From the NCBI GenBank assembly GCA_017995775.1, contig JAGOIF010000014.1, forward strand, positions 1-36,564: DNA of 36,564 nt, written 5' to 3'. Each line of letters begins with the position of its first letter. Within the stretch, counting starts at the first letter, position 1. The position numbers and the translations under genes are program-made. The stretch comes from Aliarcobacter sp. (GTDB lineage Bacteria > Campylobacterota > Campylobacteria > Campylobacterales > Arcobacteraceae). Below, in pieces: positions 7,894 through 16,194 of the stretch. A model generated the notes under the pieces. It was not told the origin of the DNA, searched no databases, and was given only the letters and a program-made list of their open reading frames with translations.

Positions 7894-8462
7894 AAAACAC
7901 CTTTTGTACTAGGAATTCCTAATCTTTCATTTTTAGCCAATGCACGTCTTAATGCAACTGCAAATGCTTTAAAACTAGCTTCTAAAATATGATGTTTATT
8001 TCTTCCTCTATCCGAGATAATATGCAAAGTAATCCCAGCATTTCCTGAAACTGCATGGAAAAATTCTTCTGCTAATTCAACATCAAAATCTCCCACTTTT
8101 CCACTTATATTTACTTCATAAACCAAAAAAGGTCTATTTGATAAATCTAAGGCACAAGTTGTTGCAGCTTCATCCATAACAACCGTTGCATTTCCGTATC
8201 TCTCAACTGCTTCTATAGGAAAAATTGCTTTTTTTAAAGCTTGCCCTATAACTATTCCACAATCCTCAACTGTATGGTGAGCATCAATATGTAAATCACC
8301 TTCGCAAGATAAGTCCAAATCAATTCCACTATGTTTTGATAAGGCTTCTAGCATATGATCAAAGAAACCTACACCTGTGTGAATATTTGATTTTCCAGTT
8401 CCGTTAATATCTATTTTGCATTTAATATCTGTTTCTTTTGTTTTTCTATTAATTTCTATCAT
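7890..8462 (-). CDS. hisB: Imidazoleglycerol-phosphate dehydratase (HisB)
   Basis: This enzyme of histidine synthesis converts imidazole glycerol phosphate to imidazole acetol phosphate. It is the monofunctional 190-residue form, with no histidinol-phosphatase domain. The two metal-binding motifs are AHHTVEDCG (His62, His63, Glu66) and KHHILEASFKA (His157, His158, Glu161). The ATG has AGGA 7 nt upstream. The gene sits inside a cell-envelope operon rather than with other his genes, so its expression is tied to wall and LPS genes. Confidence 0.95.
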   Translation of the reverse strand: MIEINRKTKETDIKCKIDINGTGKSNIHTGVGFFDHMLEALSKHSGIDLDLSCEGDLHIDAHHTVEDCGIVIGQALKKAIFPIEAVERYGNATVVMDEAATTCALDLSNRPFLVYEVNISGKVGDFDVELAEEFFHAVSGNAGITLHIISDRGRNKHHILEASFKAFAVALRRALAKNERLGIPSTKGVL

Positions 8463-8471
8463 TTTTTTATC

Positions 8472-9446
8472 CTAATTATTGCTTATTACTGCATTATCTA
8501 AACTATTCATATTTTTAAAATTTGTAGCATCATCATAACTTTTAAATCCTCTAATAAAGACTTTATGTAAAGTTTTTCCATTTACAAAAGTTTTTTGAAT
8601 ATCTACTTTATTATTTCCAAATTTCTTTTGATAATCATTTTTCGTTTTAATTGCACCTGATTCTAAACCAAATGCTCCAATTTGAATACTATAATTACCT
8701 TTTGCAAAATTTCCACTATTTTGAACTTTTACATTTGTTCCAATTACTTTAGCACCAGATGCTATAGGTTTTGGAAAAGTTCCTACCGTTGTTGTTGATA
8801 TTTTATCTTCTTTTATCTCTAAAGGTTCTAATGCTTCAATATTTGATTCTATTTCAGAAATACTAGGAGTTGGTGGTACTACAGGAGCTTGAACAACTGG
8901 ACCTCTAGCATTTTCTATTTCTCCATTATATCCTAAAACAGTAACTTTTACGTTTGCCGTTCCCTTTCTTACCATATCAATTTCATTGGCAGCTTTATTT
9001 GATAGATCAATAATTCTTCCTTTTACAAAAGGACCTCTATCATTGATTCTTACAATAATTACTCTTCCATTGTCTAAGTTTTCTACTTTTACAACTGTAT
9101 TCATAGGTAGAGTTTTATGTGCAGCTGTCATATCATACATATTGTAAATTTCACCATTTGATGTTTTTTTAGAATGAAAATCAGGTCCATACCAAGAAGC
9201 AATTCCATCAAAATTATCCCCAATATTAGCTACAAAAGGATAATAAGTAATACCAAATACACTATATGGTTTCATTGTATATTTATGCATTTGTAGTGAG
9301 TTATTTATTTTTGAATTTTTAGTATCTTTATAAAATTTATTGTAATCTGCTTGGGAGTTTTTTTGTGAACATCCTGTAAACAAAAATACACTTAATAATA
9401 AGCTTAAAAATAAACTATTTCTAAGACCTCTATTTATAAATTTCAA
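8472..9446 (-). CDS. rlpA: RlpA-type septal lytic transglycosylase, lipoprotein with SPOR domain
   Basis: A 324-residue lipoprotein. The lipobox LFTGC places the lipidated Cys at 26. The double-psi beta-barrel domain begins at about 80 with GIASWYGPDFHSKKTSNGE and contains RINDRGPF and RIIDLS, the conserved active-site segments. A Pro-rich linker follows. A SPOR domain (about 248-320, GNYSIQIGAFG) would bind denuded septal glycan. RlpA cleaves peptidoglycan lacking stem peptides during cell separation. The TTG start at 9446 has GGAG 6 nt upstream and overlaps the transglycosylase gene before it by 17 nt. The two enzymes are therefore translationally linked. Confidence 0.92.
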   Translation of the reverse strand: MKFINRGLRNSLFLSLLLSVFLFTGCSQKNSQADYNKFYKDTKNSKINNSLQMHKYTMKPYSVFGITYYPFVANIGDNFDGIASWYGPDFHSKKTSNGEIYNMYDMTAAHKTLPMNTVVKVENLDNGRVIIVRINDRGPFVKGRIIDLSNKAANEIDMVRKGTANVKVTVLGYNGEIENARGPVVQAPVVPPTPSISEIESNIEALEPLEIKEDKISTTTVGTFPKPIASGAKVIGTNVKVQNSGNFAKGNYSIQIGAFGLESGAIKTKNDYQKKFGNNKVDIQKTFVNGKTLHKVFIRGFKSYDDATNFKNMNSLDNAVISNN

Positions 9447-10749
9447 TACTATCTCCTATATTAATTAAATTTGACTTTTTCTTATTATCAGATTTAAGTT
9501 TTTTTACATTTATTTTATACATTTTTGCAATTGATTCAAAAGAGTCACCTTTTTTTACCTTATGAATTAATGGCTTATTTTTAGTAGTTTTTTCTGTTTT
9601 TTTAGGCTCAACCTTTTTTGAATCTACGACTTTTTTAGTTTCTACTTTTTTAGTTTCAATTTTCCGAGTATCAACAGTTTTTTTCTCAATATTAGTTTTT
9701 TGTGTTAAATTTTTATTTTCTACAATAGGCTTAATTGTAGCAATTTTTGTGCTATATAATTCTATTTTACTTTTTGGAATATAAAAATTATAAGGTTTAG
9801 AATCTTTTGATGTAATTTCTTTTTTAATGTGTTTATTGATTTTTTCAAGTTCACTAGAATTCATATTTATTGCACTTGCAATTGATTTTAAAGATAGACC
9901 TTTTGGTACTTTTACTTTTTCAAGTTTATAAGTACTTCTATCAACATTGTCGAATAATCCTTTATTTGACAACATTGAAAAAACAGTTATTTTTTTTATG
10001 TAAGTTATAGTTGATTGTGGTAAATATTCTTTGTTTTTATTATTTTGAACTAAGTATTCAAAATCAAAAGGTACTTCCAAACTTTGAAGTTCAGAATAAA
10101 GATTATATAAACTTGACATTCCTTTTTTTGTTCTTTGATAATCATCAATAAGTCTTTGATAACTTCTGATAATTCCACTATTTGCTCTACTTGGATTTGT
10201 TTCAATATATTTGTCCAATGAAGCTCTTGTAATTGCTTCAATAACTTTTCCTTCTCCACAATTATATGCCAAAATTGACAAATACCATTTTTCAAATTTT
10301 TTATTATATCTTTTCAAATATGAACTCGCTGCATCTGTAGATTTTATTAAATCTAATCTTTCATCCACAAATTCGTCATTTCTTAATTTTAAATGACTGG
10401 CTGTACTAGGAATAATTTGCCATAAACCACCAGGAGAATTTTTTCCTCTAGTTTGATTTACGAAACTTGATTCTATAACAGGAATAAAAAGTACAGCTTC
10501 AGGGAGATTTTCATTTTCGATTTCAGTTTTTACAATTTGAACATTTAGTGAAGATTTTTTTAAGATATTTCGATAATAAGATATTTTTTGTGATGATGAA
10601 TATTCATTATATATACTAATTAATTCACTATCTGAGATAAATGAAGCATCAAATCCTAAATCTTTCAGAACTCTTATATTTTCATCTGTTTCGATACTTG
10701 CCCACAATGTGTTAATTAGAAAAAATATTAGTATTATAATCTTATTCAA
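9430..10749 (-). CDS. Membrane-bound lytic murein transglycosylase, MltD-like, with LysM domain
   Basis: A 439-residue exported enzyme. Signal peptide at 1-18. A family-1 SLT domain spans about 75-230, with catalytic Glu93 in PVIESSF, then GGLWQIIPSTA at 107-117 and AYNCGEGKV. A divergent LysM-like segment at about 277-327 ends YNFYIPKSK. A long Lys/Thr/Glu-rich linker (about 345-393, repeats of KxETKKVxxKKV) leads to a clear LysM domain at 395-439 (HKVKKGDSFESIAKMYKIN). It cuts glycan strands to 1,6-anhydro ends. The TTG at 10749 has GGAG 5 nt upstream. The order with rlpA downstream matches Campylobacter as I recall. Confidence 0.9.
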   Translation of the reverse strand: MNKIIILIFFLINTLWASIETDENIRVLKDLGFDASFISDSELISIYNEYSSSQKISYYRNILKKSSLNVQIVKTEIENENLPEAVLFIPVIESSFVNQTRGKNSPGGLWQIIPSTASHLKLRNDEFVDERLDLIKSTDAASSYLKRYNKKFEKWYLSILAYNCGEGKVIEAITRASLDKYIETNPSRANSGIIRSYQRLIDDYQRTKKGMSSLYNLYSELQSLEVPFDFEYLVQNNKNKEYLPQSTITYIKKITVFSMLSNKGLFDNVDRSTYKLEKVKVPKGLSLKSIASAINMNSSELEKINKHIKKEITSKDSKPYNFYIPKSKIELYSTKIATIKPIVENKNLTQKTNIEKKTVDTRKIETKKVETKKVVDSKKVEPKKTEKTTKNKPLIHKVKKGDSFESIAKMYKINVKKLKSDNKKKSNLINIGDSIEIYK

Positions 10750-10784
10750 AAATCTCCATTTTGTTCATTTTAATAAGATTATAT

Positions 10785-11576
10785 CTAAGAAAGGCTAGAA
10801 AACTCTTTAAATAATTTTTTAGCGTTATTTGTTGTTAATTCTTTAATTTCAGTTTCATCAATTTGAAGTATTTCAGCCATTTTTTTTGCTACAAAAGTAG
10901 TATAAAAAGGCTCGTTTCTTTCACCTCTATGAGGATGAGGAGTAAGATAAGGAGCATCAGTTTCAATAACTAACTTATCTTTTGGAATCTTAGATAATAC
11001 ATCAACTAATTTTTTTGCATTTTTAAAAGTTAGAACTCCGCCAATTCCAAAATAAAAATTATGATCAGCTAAACAAAGTAAATGTTCACTTGCATTATAG
11101 CAGTGAAGCACACCTCCAACTTGTTTTGCATCATGATCTATTAAAATTTGTCTTGAGTCATTTGAAGCATCTCTAATATGAACTATTAAAGGTTTTTTTA
11201 CTTTTTTTGCAAACTCTATTTGAGATATAAAAACTTCTTTTTGTTTTTTTACATTTGCGATTTTTTCATCTTCATCTTCAGGAAGTCTAAAATAATCTAA
11301 GCCACACTCTCCAATAGCAATACACTTTGGATGAGTTACATATTTATTCATAATATTTTCATCATATGAATCAATATCGTAAGGGTGGATTCCTACAGAA
11401 AAATATACTTCTTTATATTTTTCTGCAAGTGCAACAGCTTGAGGTAAATCATTAAAATCAGCTCCAGGAATCAAAAATCCCTTTACACCATTTTCTAATG
11501 ATCTTTCTATAACAGTATGAATATCTTCGTAGTATTGTTTATTATCTAAATGACAATGAGTATCTATTATTATGAT
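10785..11576 (-). CDS. tatD: TatD-family metal-dependent DNase, with a non-canonical start codon
   Basis: Full-length TatD hydrolase (about 263 residues). The N-terminal metal motif DTHCHLD is encoded at 11544-11564. Later motifs are VGIHPYD, IGECGLDYF, HIRD, HCYNA and ETDAPYLTPHPHRGE. Reading back from DTHCHLD the frame gives ATA ATA ATA ATC GTT GCT AAG and then TAA, with no ATG, GTG or TTG. The first canonical start (TTG, 11474) would remove the metal motif. AAAAGG lies 5 nt before the ATC (11576) and 8 nt before the first ATA (11573), so one of these is the likely start. It overlaps the end of the receiver-like gene. A sequencing error at the start is the alternative. Confidence 0.85.
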   Translation of the reverse strand: MIIIDTHCHLDNKQYYEDIHTVIERSLENGVKGFLIPGADFNDLPQAVALAEKYKEVYFSVGIHPYDIDSYDENIMNKYVTHPKCIAIGECGLDYFRLPEDEDEKIANVKKQKEVFISQIEFAKKVKKPLIVHIRDASNDSRQILIDHDAKQVGGVLHCYNASEHLLCLADHNFYFGIGGVLTFKNAKKLVDVLSKIPKDKLVIETDAPYLTPHPHRGERNEPFYTTFVAKKMAEILQIDETEIKELTTNNAKKLFKEFSSLS

Positions 11577-11875
11577 AACAGCCTTTTATTTACTAAGTTT
11601 ATAATATTATTTATTTGAGAAATTTCCGACATTCTAATCCATGCATCAATTCCAAAATTTTTAAATGCATCATAATCGCTTTCATCTTCGATAACTGCAA
11701 TTGATACATATTTTTCTTTACAAATTTTTGTTTTATTTTCTTCAAATTCAAAAATTGAGTCGATATTTAAGATAACAATATCAGCGTTTTCAGTTGTTCC
11801 TGAGTAAAAATGTTCAACATTAAAGTCTGGATTAAATAAAGAATCATCTATTTCACAAAATGTAATAATATTCAT
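11570..11875 (-). CDS. Small receiver-like (pseudo-receiver) protein
   Basis: A 101-residue protein whose alternating strands and helices resemble a response-regulator receiver domain. ADIVILNIDS stands where the phospho-Asp strand would be. VSIAVIEDESD is a following strand. AFKNFGIDAWIRMSEI resembles the receiver pattern of a Gly-Ala turn, a strand and a Lys-Pro turn, but without the Lys-Pro. The acidic pocket near the N-terminus is EIDD. The family call is inference and no output domain is present. AGGAGA lies 5 nt before the ATG. A 58-nt gap after hslU contains a weak AT-rich hairpin (arms 11916-11921 and 11930-11935), so a separate promoter is possible. Confidence 0.6.
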   Translation of the reverse strand: MNIITFCEIDDSLFNPDFNVEHFYSGTTENADIVILNIDSIFEFEENKTKICKEKYVSIAVIEDESDYDAFKNFGIDAWIRMSEISQINNIINLVNKRLLS

Positions 11876-11933
11876 AATAATATCTCCTGTTTTTTATTAT
11901 TTTATTCTATCTAAAAAGTTATTAATTCTTAAC

Positions 11934-13262
11934 TTATAGAATATATCGAGTAATATCAACGTTATCTACAATATCATCTAGTTTTTCACCAACTAGCTCT
12001 TTTGTAACTACAACTTTCTCACCTTTTTTCTCGTCAGCATCGTATGAGATATCTTCAAGTACTTTTTCAATAACAGTATGAAGTCTTCTTGCACCTATAT
12101 CTTCTGTTTTTTCATTTGCAGTAACTGCATATTTTGCAAAAGCTCTAATTGCATCATCTTCAAACTCTAACTCAACACCTTCAACTGCTAAAAGTGCTTG
12201 ATATTGTCGTAAAAGTGAATTTTTTGTATTTGTTAATATTTTATATAATGCTTCTTCATCTAAAGATTCTAATTCAACTCTTAAAGGAAATCTTCCTTGA
12301 AGTTCTGGAATTAAATCACTTGGTTTTGATACATGAAAAGCACCAGCTGCAATAAATAAAATATGATCAGTTTTAAGCTGTCCAAATTTTGTCTGAACAC
12401 TACTTCCTTCAACTATTGGAAGTAAATCTCTTTGAACACCTTCTTTTGAAGGATCTTGTCCATTATTTTTCTTTCCTGATGCAATTTTATCAATCTCATC
12501 TAAAAATATAATTCCACCATTTTGAGCTCTTTTAAGTGCTTCGATTTTAATAGCCTCTGTGTCTAGTAAACCTTCACTAGCAACACCTCTTAGTAAAATT
12601 TTTGCATCTTTTATGCTTACTTCTTTTTTAATCGTATCTTTGTTAAGTCCACCTAACATTTTATTTAAGCTTTCTTGCATAGAACTCATATCAAATGGCA
12701 TTGATGAATCTATAATTTCCACATGGGCTTTTTTAGGAACTTCAATCTCTATTTTTTTATCATCTAAACTTCCATCAAGAAGTTTTTTCTCCATTGTGTT
12801 ATATGTTTTTATAAATGATTCTTTTGAAGCATCACTAGCACCATCAGGAAGTGGTGGAACTAATTTTTCAATGATTTTTTTAAGTACTTCATCATCGATT
12901 TTATCTTTTATCTTTTCTTCAAATTCTCGTGTTACTAAGTTTATACTTTCATATACTAAATCTCGAATCATAGATTCAACATCTCGTCCTACAAAACCAA
13001 CCTCTGTATATTTACTAGCTTCTACTTTTACAAAAGGTAATCCCATCATTTTTGCCATTCTTCTAGCAATTTCAGTTTTACCTACTCCTGTATTTCCTAT
13101 CATAAGAATATTTTTTGGCATAATCTCTTCTTGAAGTTTAGGCTCAACTTTCATTCTTCTATATCTATTTCTAAGAGCTAGTGCTATTGTTTTTTTAGCA
13201 CCATTTTGTCCGATAATATAATCATCAAGGTATGCAACAATTTGCTTTGGTGTCATATCCAT
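11934..13262 (-). CDS. hslU: ATP-dependent protease ATPase subunit HslU
   Basis: The AAA+ unfoldase of the HslUV protease (442 residues, usual size). The N-terminus (MTPKQIVAYLDDYIIGQ) and Walker A GNTGVGKT (56-63) are typical. YTEVGFVGRDVESMIRDL is the family pore-region signature. Walker B is GGIIFLDEIDKIA. The I-domain lies between about 110 and 225. The C-terminus RYIL is the conserved tail that docks into HslV pockets and activates it. It starts 6 nt after hslV, with GAGGA at the end of hslV as SD. Confidence 0.96.
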   Translation of the reverse strand: MDMTPKQIVAYLDDYIIGQNGAKKTIALALRNRYRRMKVEPKLQEEIMPKNILMIGNTGVGKTEIARRMAKMMGLPFVKVEASKYTEVGFVGRDVESMIRDLVYESINLVTREFEEKIKDKIDDEVLKKIIEKLVPPLPDGASDASKESFIKTYNTMEKKLLDGSLDDKKIEIEVPKKAHVEIIDSSMPFDMSSMQESLNKMLGGLNKDTIKKEVSIKDAKILLRGVASEGLLDTEAIKIEALKRAQNGGIIFLDEIDKIASGKKNNGQDPSKEGVQRDLLPIVEGSSVQTKFGQLKTDHILFIAAGAFHVSKPSDLIPELQGRFPLRVELESLDEEALYKILTNTKNSLLRQYQALLAVEGVELEFEDDAIRAFAKYAVTANEKTEDIGARRLHTVIEKVLEDISYDADEKKGEKVVVTKELVGEKLDDIVDNVDITRYIL

Positions 13263-13268
13263 AATTTT

Positions 13269-13805
13269 TTAATCCTCTATTTTCAATATTTTAATATTTT
13301 GATTTGTATATATGCAAAGTTCCCCTGCAATCATAAGTGATTCTCTTACAAGTTCTTCTTCATCTAAGTTTGAGTGTTTTGCTAGTGCTCGTGCTGCTGA
13401 AATGGCAAAGTTTCCACCACTTCCAATAGATGCGATACATCCATCTTCAGGTTCAACAACATCACCTGTTCCACTTAATATAAAAATTTTTTCTTTATTT
13501 AAAACTATCATCATAGCTTCTAGTCTTCTTAAAAGTTTATCTTTTCTCCACTCTTTTGAAAATGCAATTACTGATTTTAATAAATCACCTTTGCAAGTTT
13601 CTAAATGAGCTTCAAACATATCAAAAAGATTAAAAGCATCAGCTGTGCTTCCTGCAAATCCTGCAAGAATTTGATTTTTATATAAAGTTCTAATTTTTGT
13701 AGCATTACCTTTTAAAATAGTATTTCCAAAAGTAACCTGTCCATCTCCACCGATTACGGCTTTGTTAGCACCTTTATATGCAAGTATGGTTGTAGCATCA
13801 AACAT
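13269..13805 (-). CDS. hslV: ATP-dependent protease peptidase subunit HslV
   Basis: Proteasome-like Thr peptidase, 178 residues. The core [21 protein letters not shown] is diagnostic. In E. coli the protein starts MTTIV and Thr is exposed by Met removal. Here it starts [12 protein letters not shown], so the nucleophile (Thr5, aligned with TTI) must be freed by removal of four residues. I recall similar extensions in Campylobacter and Helicobacter HslV, so this is probably lineage-typical processing. Its SD (GGAG) lies 8 nt before the ATG. It starts 4 nt after rplI and precedes hslU. Confidence 0.95.
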   Translation of the reverse strand: MFDATTILAYKGANKAVIGGDGQVTFGNTILKGNATKIRTLYKNQILAGFAGSTADAFNLFDMFEAHLETCKGDLLKSVIAFSKEWRKDKLLRRLEAMMIVLNKEKIFILSGTGDVVEPEDGCIASIGSGGNFAISAARALAKHSNLDEEELVRESLMIAGELCIYTNQNIKILKIED

Positions 13806-13809
13806 TTAA

Positions 13810-14256
13810 TTATTCTCCAATTATATCAACTTTTAAACTTGCATGGATTCCATGTCCTAATTTACAATCAAGCTCATAAATTCCAACAGATTTTATTTTT
13901 TTATCTAATGTGATATTCTTTTTATCAACCATAATTGAGAATTGTAATTCTAATGATTCTGAAATTTCTTTATTTGTAACAGAACCTATTAAATGCCCAT
14001 TTGCACCAATTTTATGTTTTATACTTAGTTTTGTTGCATTAATTTTTTCAGCTAATTCTTTTGCTTCTGCTATTTGTTTTGCTTCATTTTCAGCTGCTTT
14101 TTTTTGCTCAGCTTTCCATCTATTTAATACTTCTGTTGTTGCTAGTAATGCTAAACCTTTTCCAATTAAAAAATTTTTTCCATATCCATCAGCTACTTCT
14201 TTAATTTCACCAGCTTTTCCTAAACTTTTTACATCTTTTGTTAATAATACTTTCAC
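13810..14256 (-). CDS. rplI: 50S ribosomal protein bL9
   Basis: Ribosomal protein of the L1-stalk base, 148 residues as usual. The N-terminal domain reads [25 protein letters not shown] with [12 protein letters not shown] long connecting helix (about 40-75, Ala/Lys/Glu rich) leads to the C-terminal domain ([21 protein letters not shown]). I chose the GTG at 14256 because GGAG lies 5 nt before it and the product then starts as L9 proteins do. The ATG at 14271 would add five atypical residues. It heads a run of minus-strand genes through to the GNAT gene. Confidence 0.95.
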   Translation of the reverse strand: MKVLLTKDVKSLGKAGEIKEVADGYGKNFLIGKGLALLATTEVLNRWKAEQKKAAENEAKQIAEAKELAEKINATKLSIKHKIGANGHLIGSVTNKEISESLELQFSIMVDKKNITLDKKIKSVGIYELDCKLGHGIHASLKVDIIGE

Positions 14257-14311
14257 AATAACTCCATTCATTTTTAATTAATTTTATTTTAACTATATTT
14301 TATTTAAATCT

Positions 14312-14938
14312 TTATACGCTTGGTAGGTTTAATTTTATATTTCTTTTTTTCACATAGTTATTTAGACCTATATGATTATTGTATCCAAGAAGTTTCGATA
14401 TTTTTCTAACTGATAAACCAACTGCTAGAAGTTCTTCTATTTTGTCTCTTTGTAAATCAAATTTGGATTTTTGAATAGTTCCTTTAGGTTTTCCTAAAGC
14501 TATACCTTTTAATTTTTTTGCATTTAAGGCTTCTTTTGTTCGTAAACTCATTAAATCTTTTTCTAATGATATGGTCATAGAAACCATTCCTAAAATCATC
14601 TGAGTTAACATATCTTTGTCATCTATTAATTCTAAGTTTTGATCAACAACTAATATTCTGATTTTATTTGATAATAAAAATCTAACTATTTCTAAAATCG
14701 TTTCAATTGTTCGTCCAAATACATTTAAATTAGAAACAATAATTGTTGAATTCATCTCACAATTTTTTAGTAATTCTAATATGTTTTTTTCTTCATCTGG
14801 AGTGTTAATAATTATCTCAATATTTTTATAAACATTTATATTTTGTTTATTTACATAGTTCTCAATAGAGTCAATTTGCTCTTGAGTATACTTTAAATTG
14901 TTCTCATTTTTTCTAACATATGTGAAAATTTTCATCAT
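14312..14938 (-). CDS. Serine-recombinase-like protein with degenerate active site
   Basis: This 208-residue protein has the resolvase/invertase layout: N-terminal domain (about 3-145), linker with GKPKGT (about 152-157), and a C-terminal helix-turn-helix (about 165-200, LAVGLSVRKISKLLGYNN). Against gamma-delta resolvase, YARVSTS becomes YVRKNEN, so the nucleophile Ser10 is Asn11. LDRLGR becomes LNVFGR, so Asp67 is Asn72 and Arg68 is Val73. Arg8 and Arg71 equivalents remain (Arg9, Arg76). Strand exchange by the known mechanism is therefore unlikely. Retained DNA-binding parts suggest a regulator or chromosome-structuring role (inference). AGGA lies 6 nt before the ATG. No terminal repeats or partner transposition gene are present. 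Confidence 0.8.
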   Translation of the reverse strand: MMKIFTYVRKNENNLKYTQEQIDSIENYVNKQNINVYKNIEIIINTPDEEKNILELLKNCEMNSTIIVSNLNVFGRTIETILEIVRFLLSNKIRILVVDQNLELIDDKDMLTQMILGMVSMTISLEKDLMSLRTKEALNAKKLKGIALGKPKGTIQKSKFDLQRDKIEELLAVGLSVRKISKLLGYNNHIGLNNYVKKRNIKLNLPSV

Positions 14939-15087
14939 ATTAAATCCTTTAACAAGAAGTATATTAAATAATATTTTATTCTACAATTTGTTTAAATATT
15001 AAATATATTATCTATACAAAATGTTACCATTTTTCTCTTTAATTTTAACTTATAAATTGATATTTTTGATATGTGTTATTAAGTGGA

Positions 15088-15116
15088 TTGAATTAAAAGT
15101 TTATTTTTGCTATTAT
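15088..15116 (+). promoter_or_regulatory. Sigma-70-type promoter of the ubiX-coaD-tmk-hisS-speA-cysE operon
   Basis: TTGAAT (15088-15093), a 17-nt spacer and TATTAT (15111-15116), with TGC directly before the -10 (extended -10) and a T-run in the spacer, as in Campylobacterota promoters. The TTG of ubiX lies about 25 nt after the expected transcription start. The 210-nt divergent region also must hold the promoter of the recombinase-like gene, which I could not place. Confidence 0.6.
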
Positions 15117-15148
15117 CGGTCTACATATACTAAAATCAAAGGTTTCTC

Positions 15149-15703
15149 TTGAAAATTACTGTAGCAATTTCAGGGGCCAGTGGCTCTAATTTAGGGGTAA
15201 ATTTCGTAAAAAAAATACCAAAAGATATTGAAGTTTTTGTTGTTTTTTCAAAGAGTGCAAAAATTGCATTAAAACTTGAAACGGGAATGTCTATAAGTAA
15301 ATTGTTTGAAGAATGTGAAAATGTAACTATTTTTCAAGACTCAAATATAGGTGCAAGTATCGCATCTGGCTCATTTAAAGTAGATAAAATGATAATTTTA
15401 CCATGCTCTATGAACACTTTAGCAAAATGCGCTGTTGGAATTTCGGATTCGTTAATTACAAGAGCTTTTACTGTTATGCTTAAAGAAAAAAGAGATATTA
15501 TTCTAGCTCCACGAGAAATGCCTTTTAGCAGTATTGCTTTAGAAAATATGCTTAAACTATCTAATCTTGGTATTACTATAGCTCCCCCTGTTTTAGGATA
15601 TTATAGTGCGCAACAAAGCTTAGAAGATATGGAAAACTTTTTAATTGGTAAATGGTTTGATTTACTAAAAATAGATAATAATTTATATAAAAGATGGGAA
15701 TAA
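15149..15703 (+). CDS. ubiX: UbiX-family flavin prenyltransferase
   Basis: Flavoprotein that prenylates FMN to make the cofactor of UbiD-type decarboxylases, here probably for a quinone pathway. 184 residues. The N-terminal ISGASGSNLG is the FMN-phosphate-binding loop. PCSMNTLAKCAVGISDSLITR and APREMPFSSIALENM are the conserved substrate-site segments. PPVLGYYSAQQSLEDM near the end is also typical. The start is TTG at 15149, with AAAGG 6 nt upstream and family-like residues from the first codon. It is the first gene of a colinear operon with coaD 2 nt downstream. Confidence 0.92.
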   Translation: MKITVAISGASGSNLGVNFVKKIPKDIEVFVVFSKSAKIALKLETGMSISKLFEECENVTIFQDSNIGASIASGSFKVDKMIILPCSMNTLAKCAVGISDSLITRAFTVMLKEKRDIILAPREMPFSSIALENMLKLSNLGITIAPPVLGYYSAQQSLEDMENFLIGKWFDLLKIDNNLYKRWE

Positions 15704-15705
15704 TT

Positions 15706-16194
15706 ATGCCACACAATAATGATATTAATTCATATAAAAAGGCCATTTACAGTGGTACTTTTGACCCAATTACAAATGGGCATTTAGATATTATAAAAAG
15801 AGCAGCAAATATATTTGATGAAGTAATTATAGCTGTTGCAAAAAGTGAACTAAAGAAACCTATGTTTACACATGAAAAAAGAGTTGAGTTTACAAAAGCA
15901 GCAATTGAAGGAATTCCTGGAGTAAGCGTATTAGGATTTGATACACTTCTTGTTGATTTAGCAACAGAACTTAAGGTTAACACAATTATTAGAGGTTTAA
16001 GAGCTGTATCTGATTTTGAATTTGAACTACAAATGGGTTATGCGAACTCTTCAATTAACAAAAAAATTGAAACTTTATACCTAATGCCAACACTTGAAAA
16101 TGCTTTTGTTTCATCTACGATTGTAAGAGAAATCATAAGATTTAAAGGTAAATTTGAACATTTAGTACCACAAAAAGTTGTACAATGTATGTAG
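15706..16194 (+). CDS. coaD: Pantetheine-phosphate adenylyltransferase (CoaD)
   Basis: Fourth step of coenzyme A synthesis: ATP plus 4'-phosphopantetheine gives dephospho-CoA. 162 residues. YSGTFDPITNGHLDII holds the nucleotidyltransferase TxGH site. RGLRAVSDFEFELQMGYAN and VSSTIVREI (the ISSTxVR motif) are diagnostic. The ATG at 15706 is preferred because GGGA lies 6 nt upstream. The ATG at 15694, inside ubiX, would add four residues and lacks a clear SD. It overlaps tmk by 10 nt. Confidence 0.95.
   Translation: MPHNNDINSYKKAIYSGTFDPITNGHLDIIKRAANIFDEVIIAVAKSELKKPMFTHEKRVEFTKAAIEGIPGVSVLGFDTLLVDLATELKVNTIIRGLRAVSDFEFELQMGYANSSINKKIETLYLMPTLENAFVSSTIVREIIRFKGKFEHLVPQKVVQCM

Noticed and set aside
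12559-13134. A 191-codon open frame antisense to hslU.
   Set aside because: hslU is certain on the other strand. The antisense product is Ser/Phe/Ile-rich and resembles nothing.
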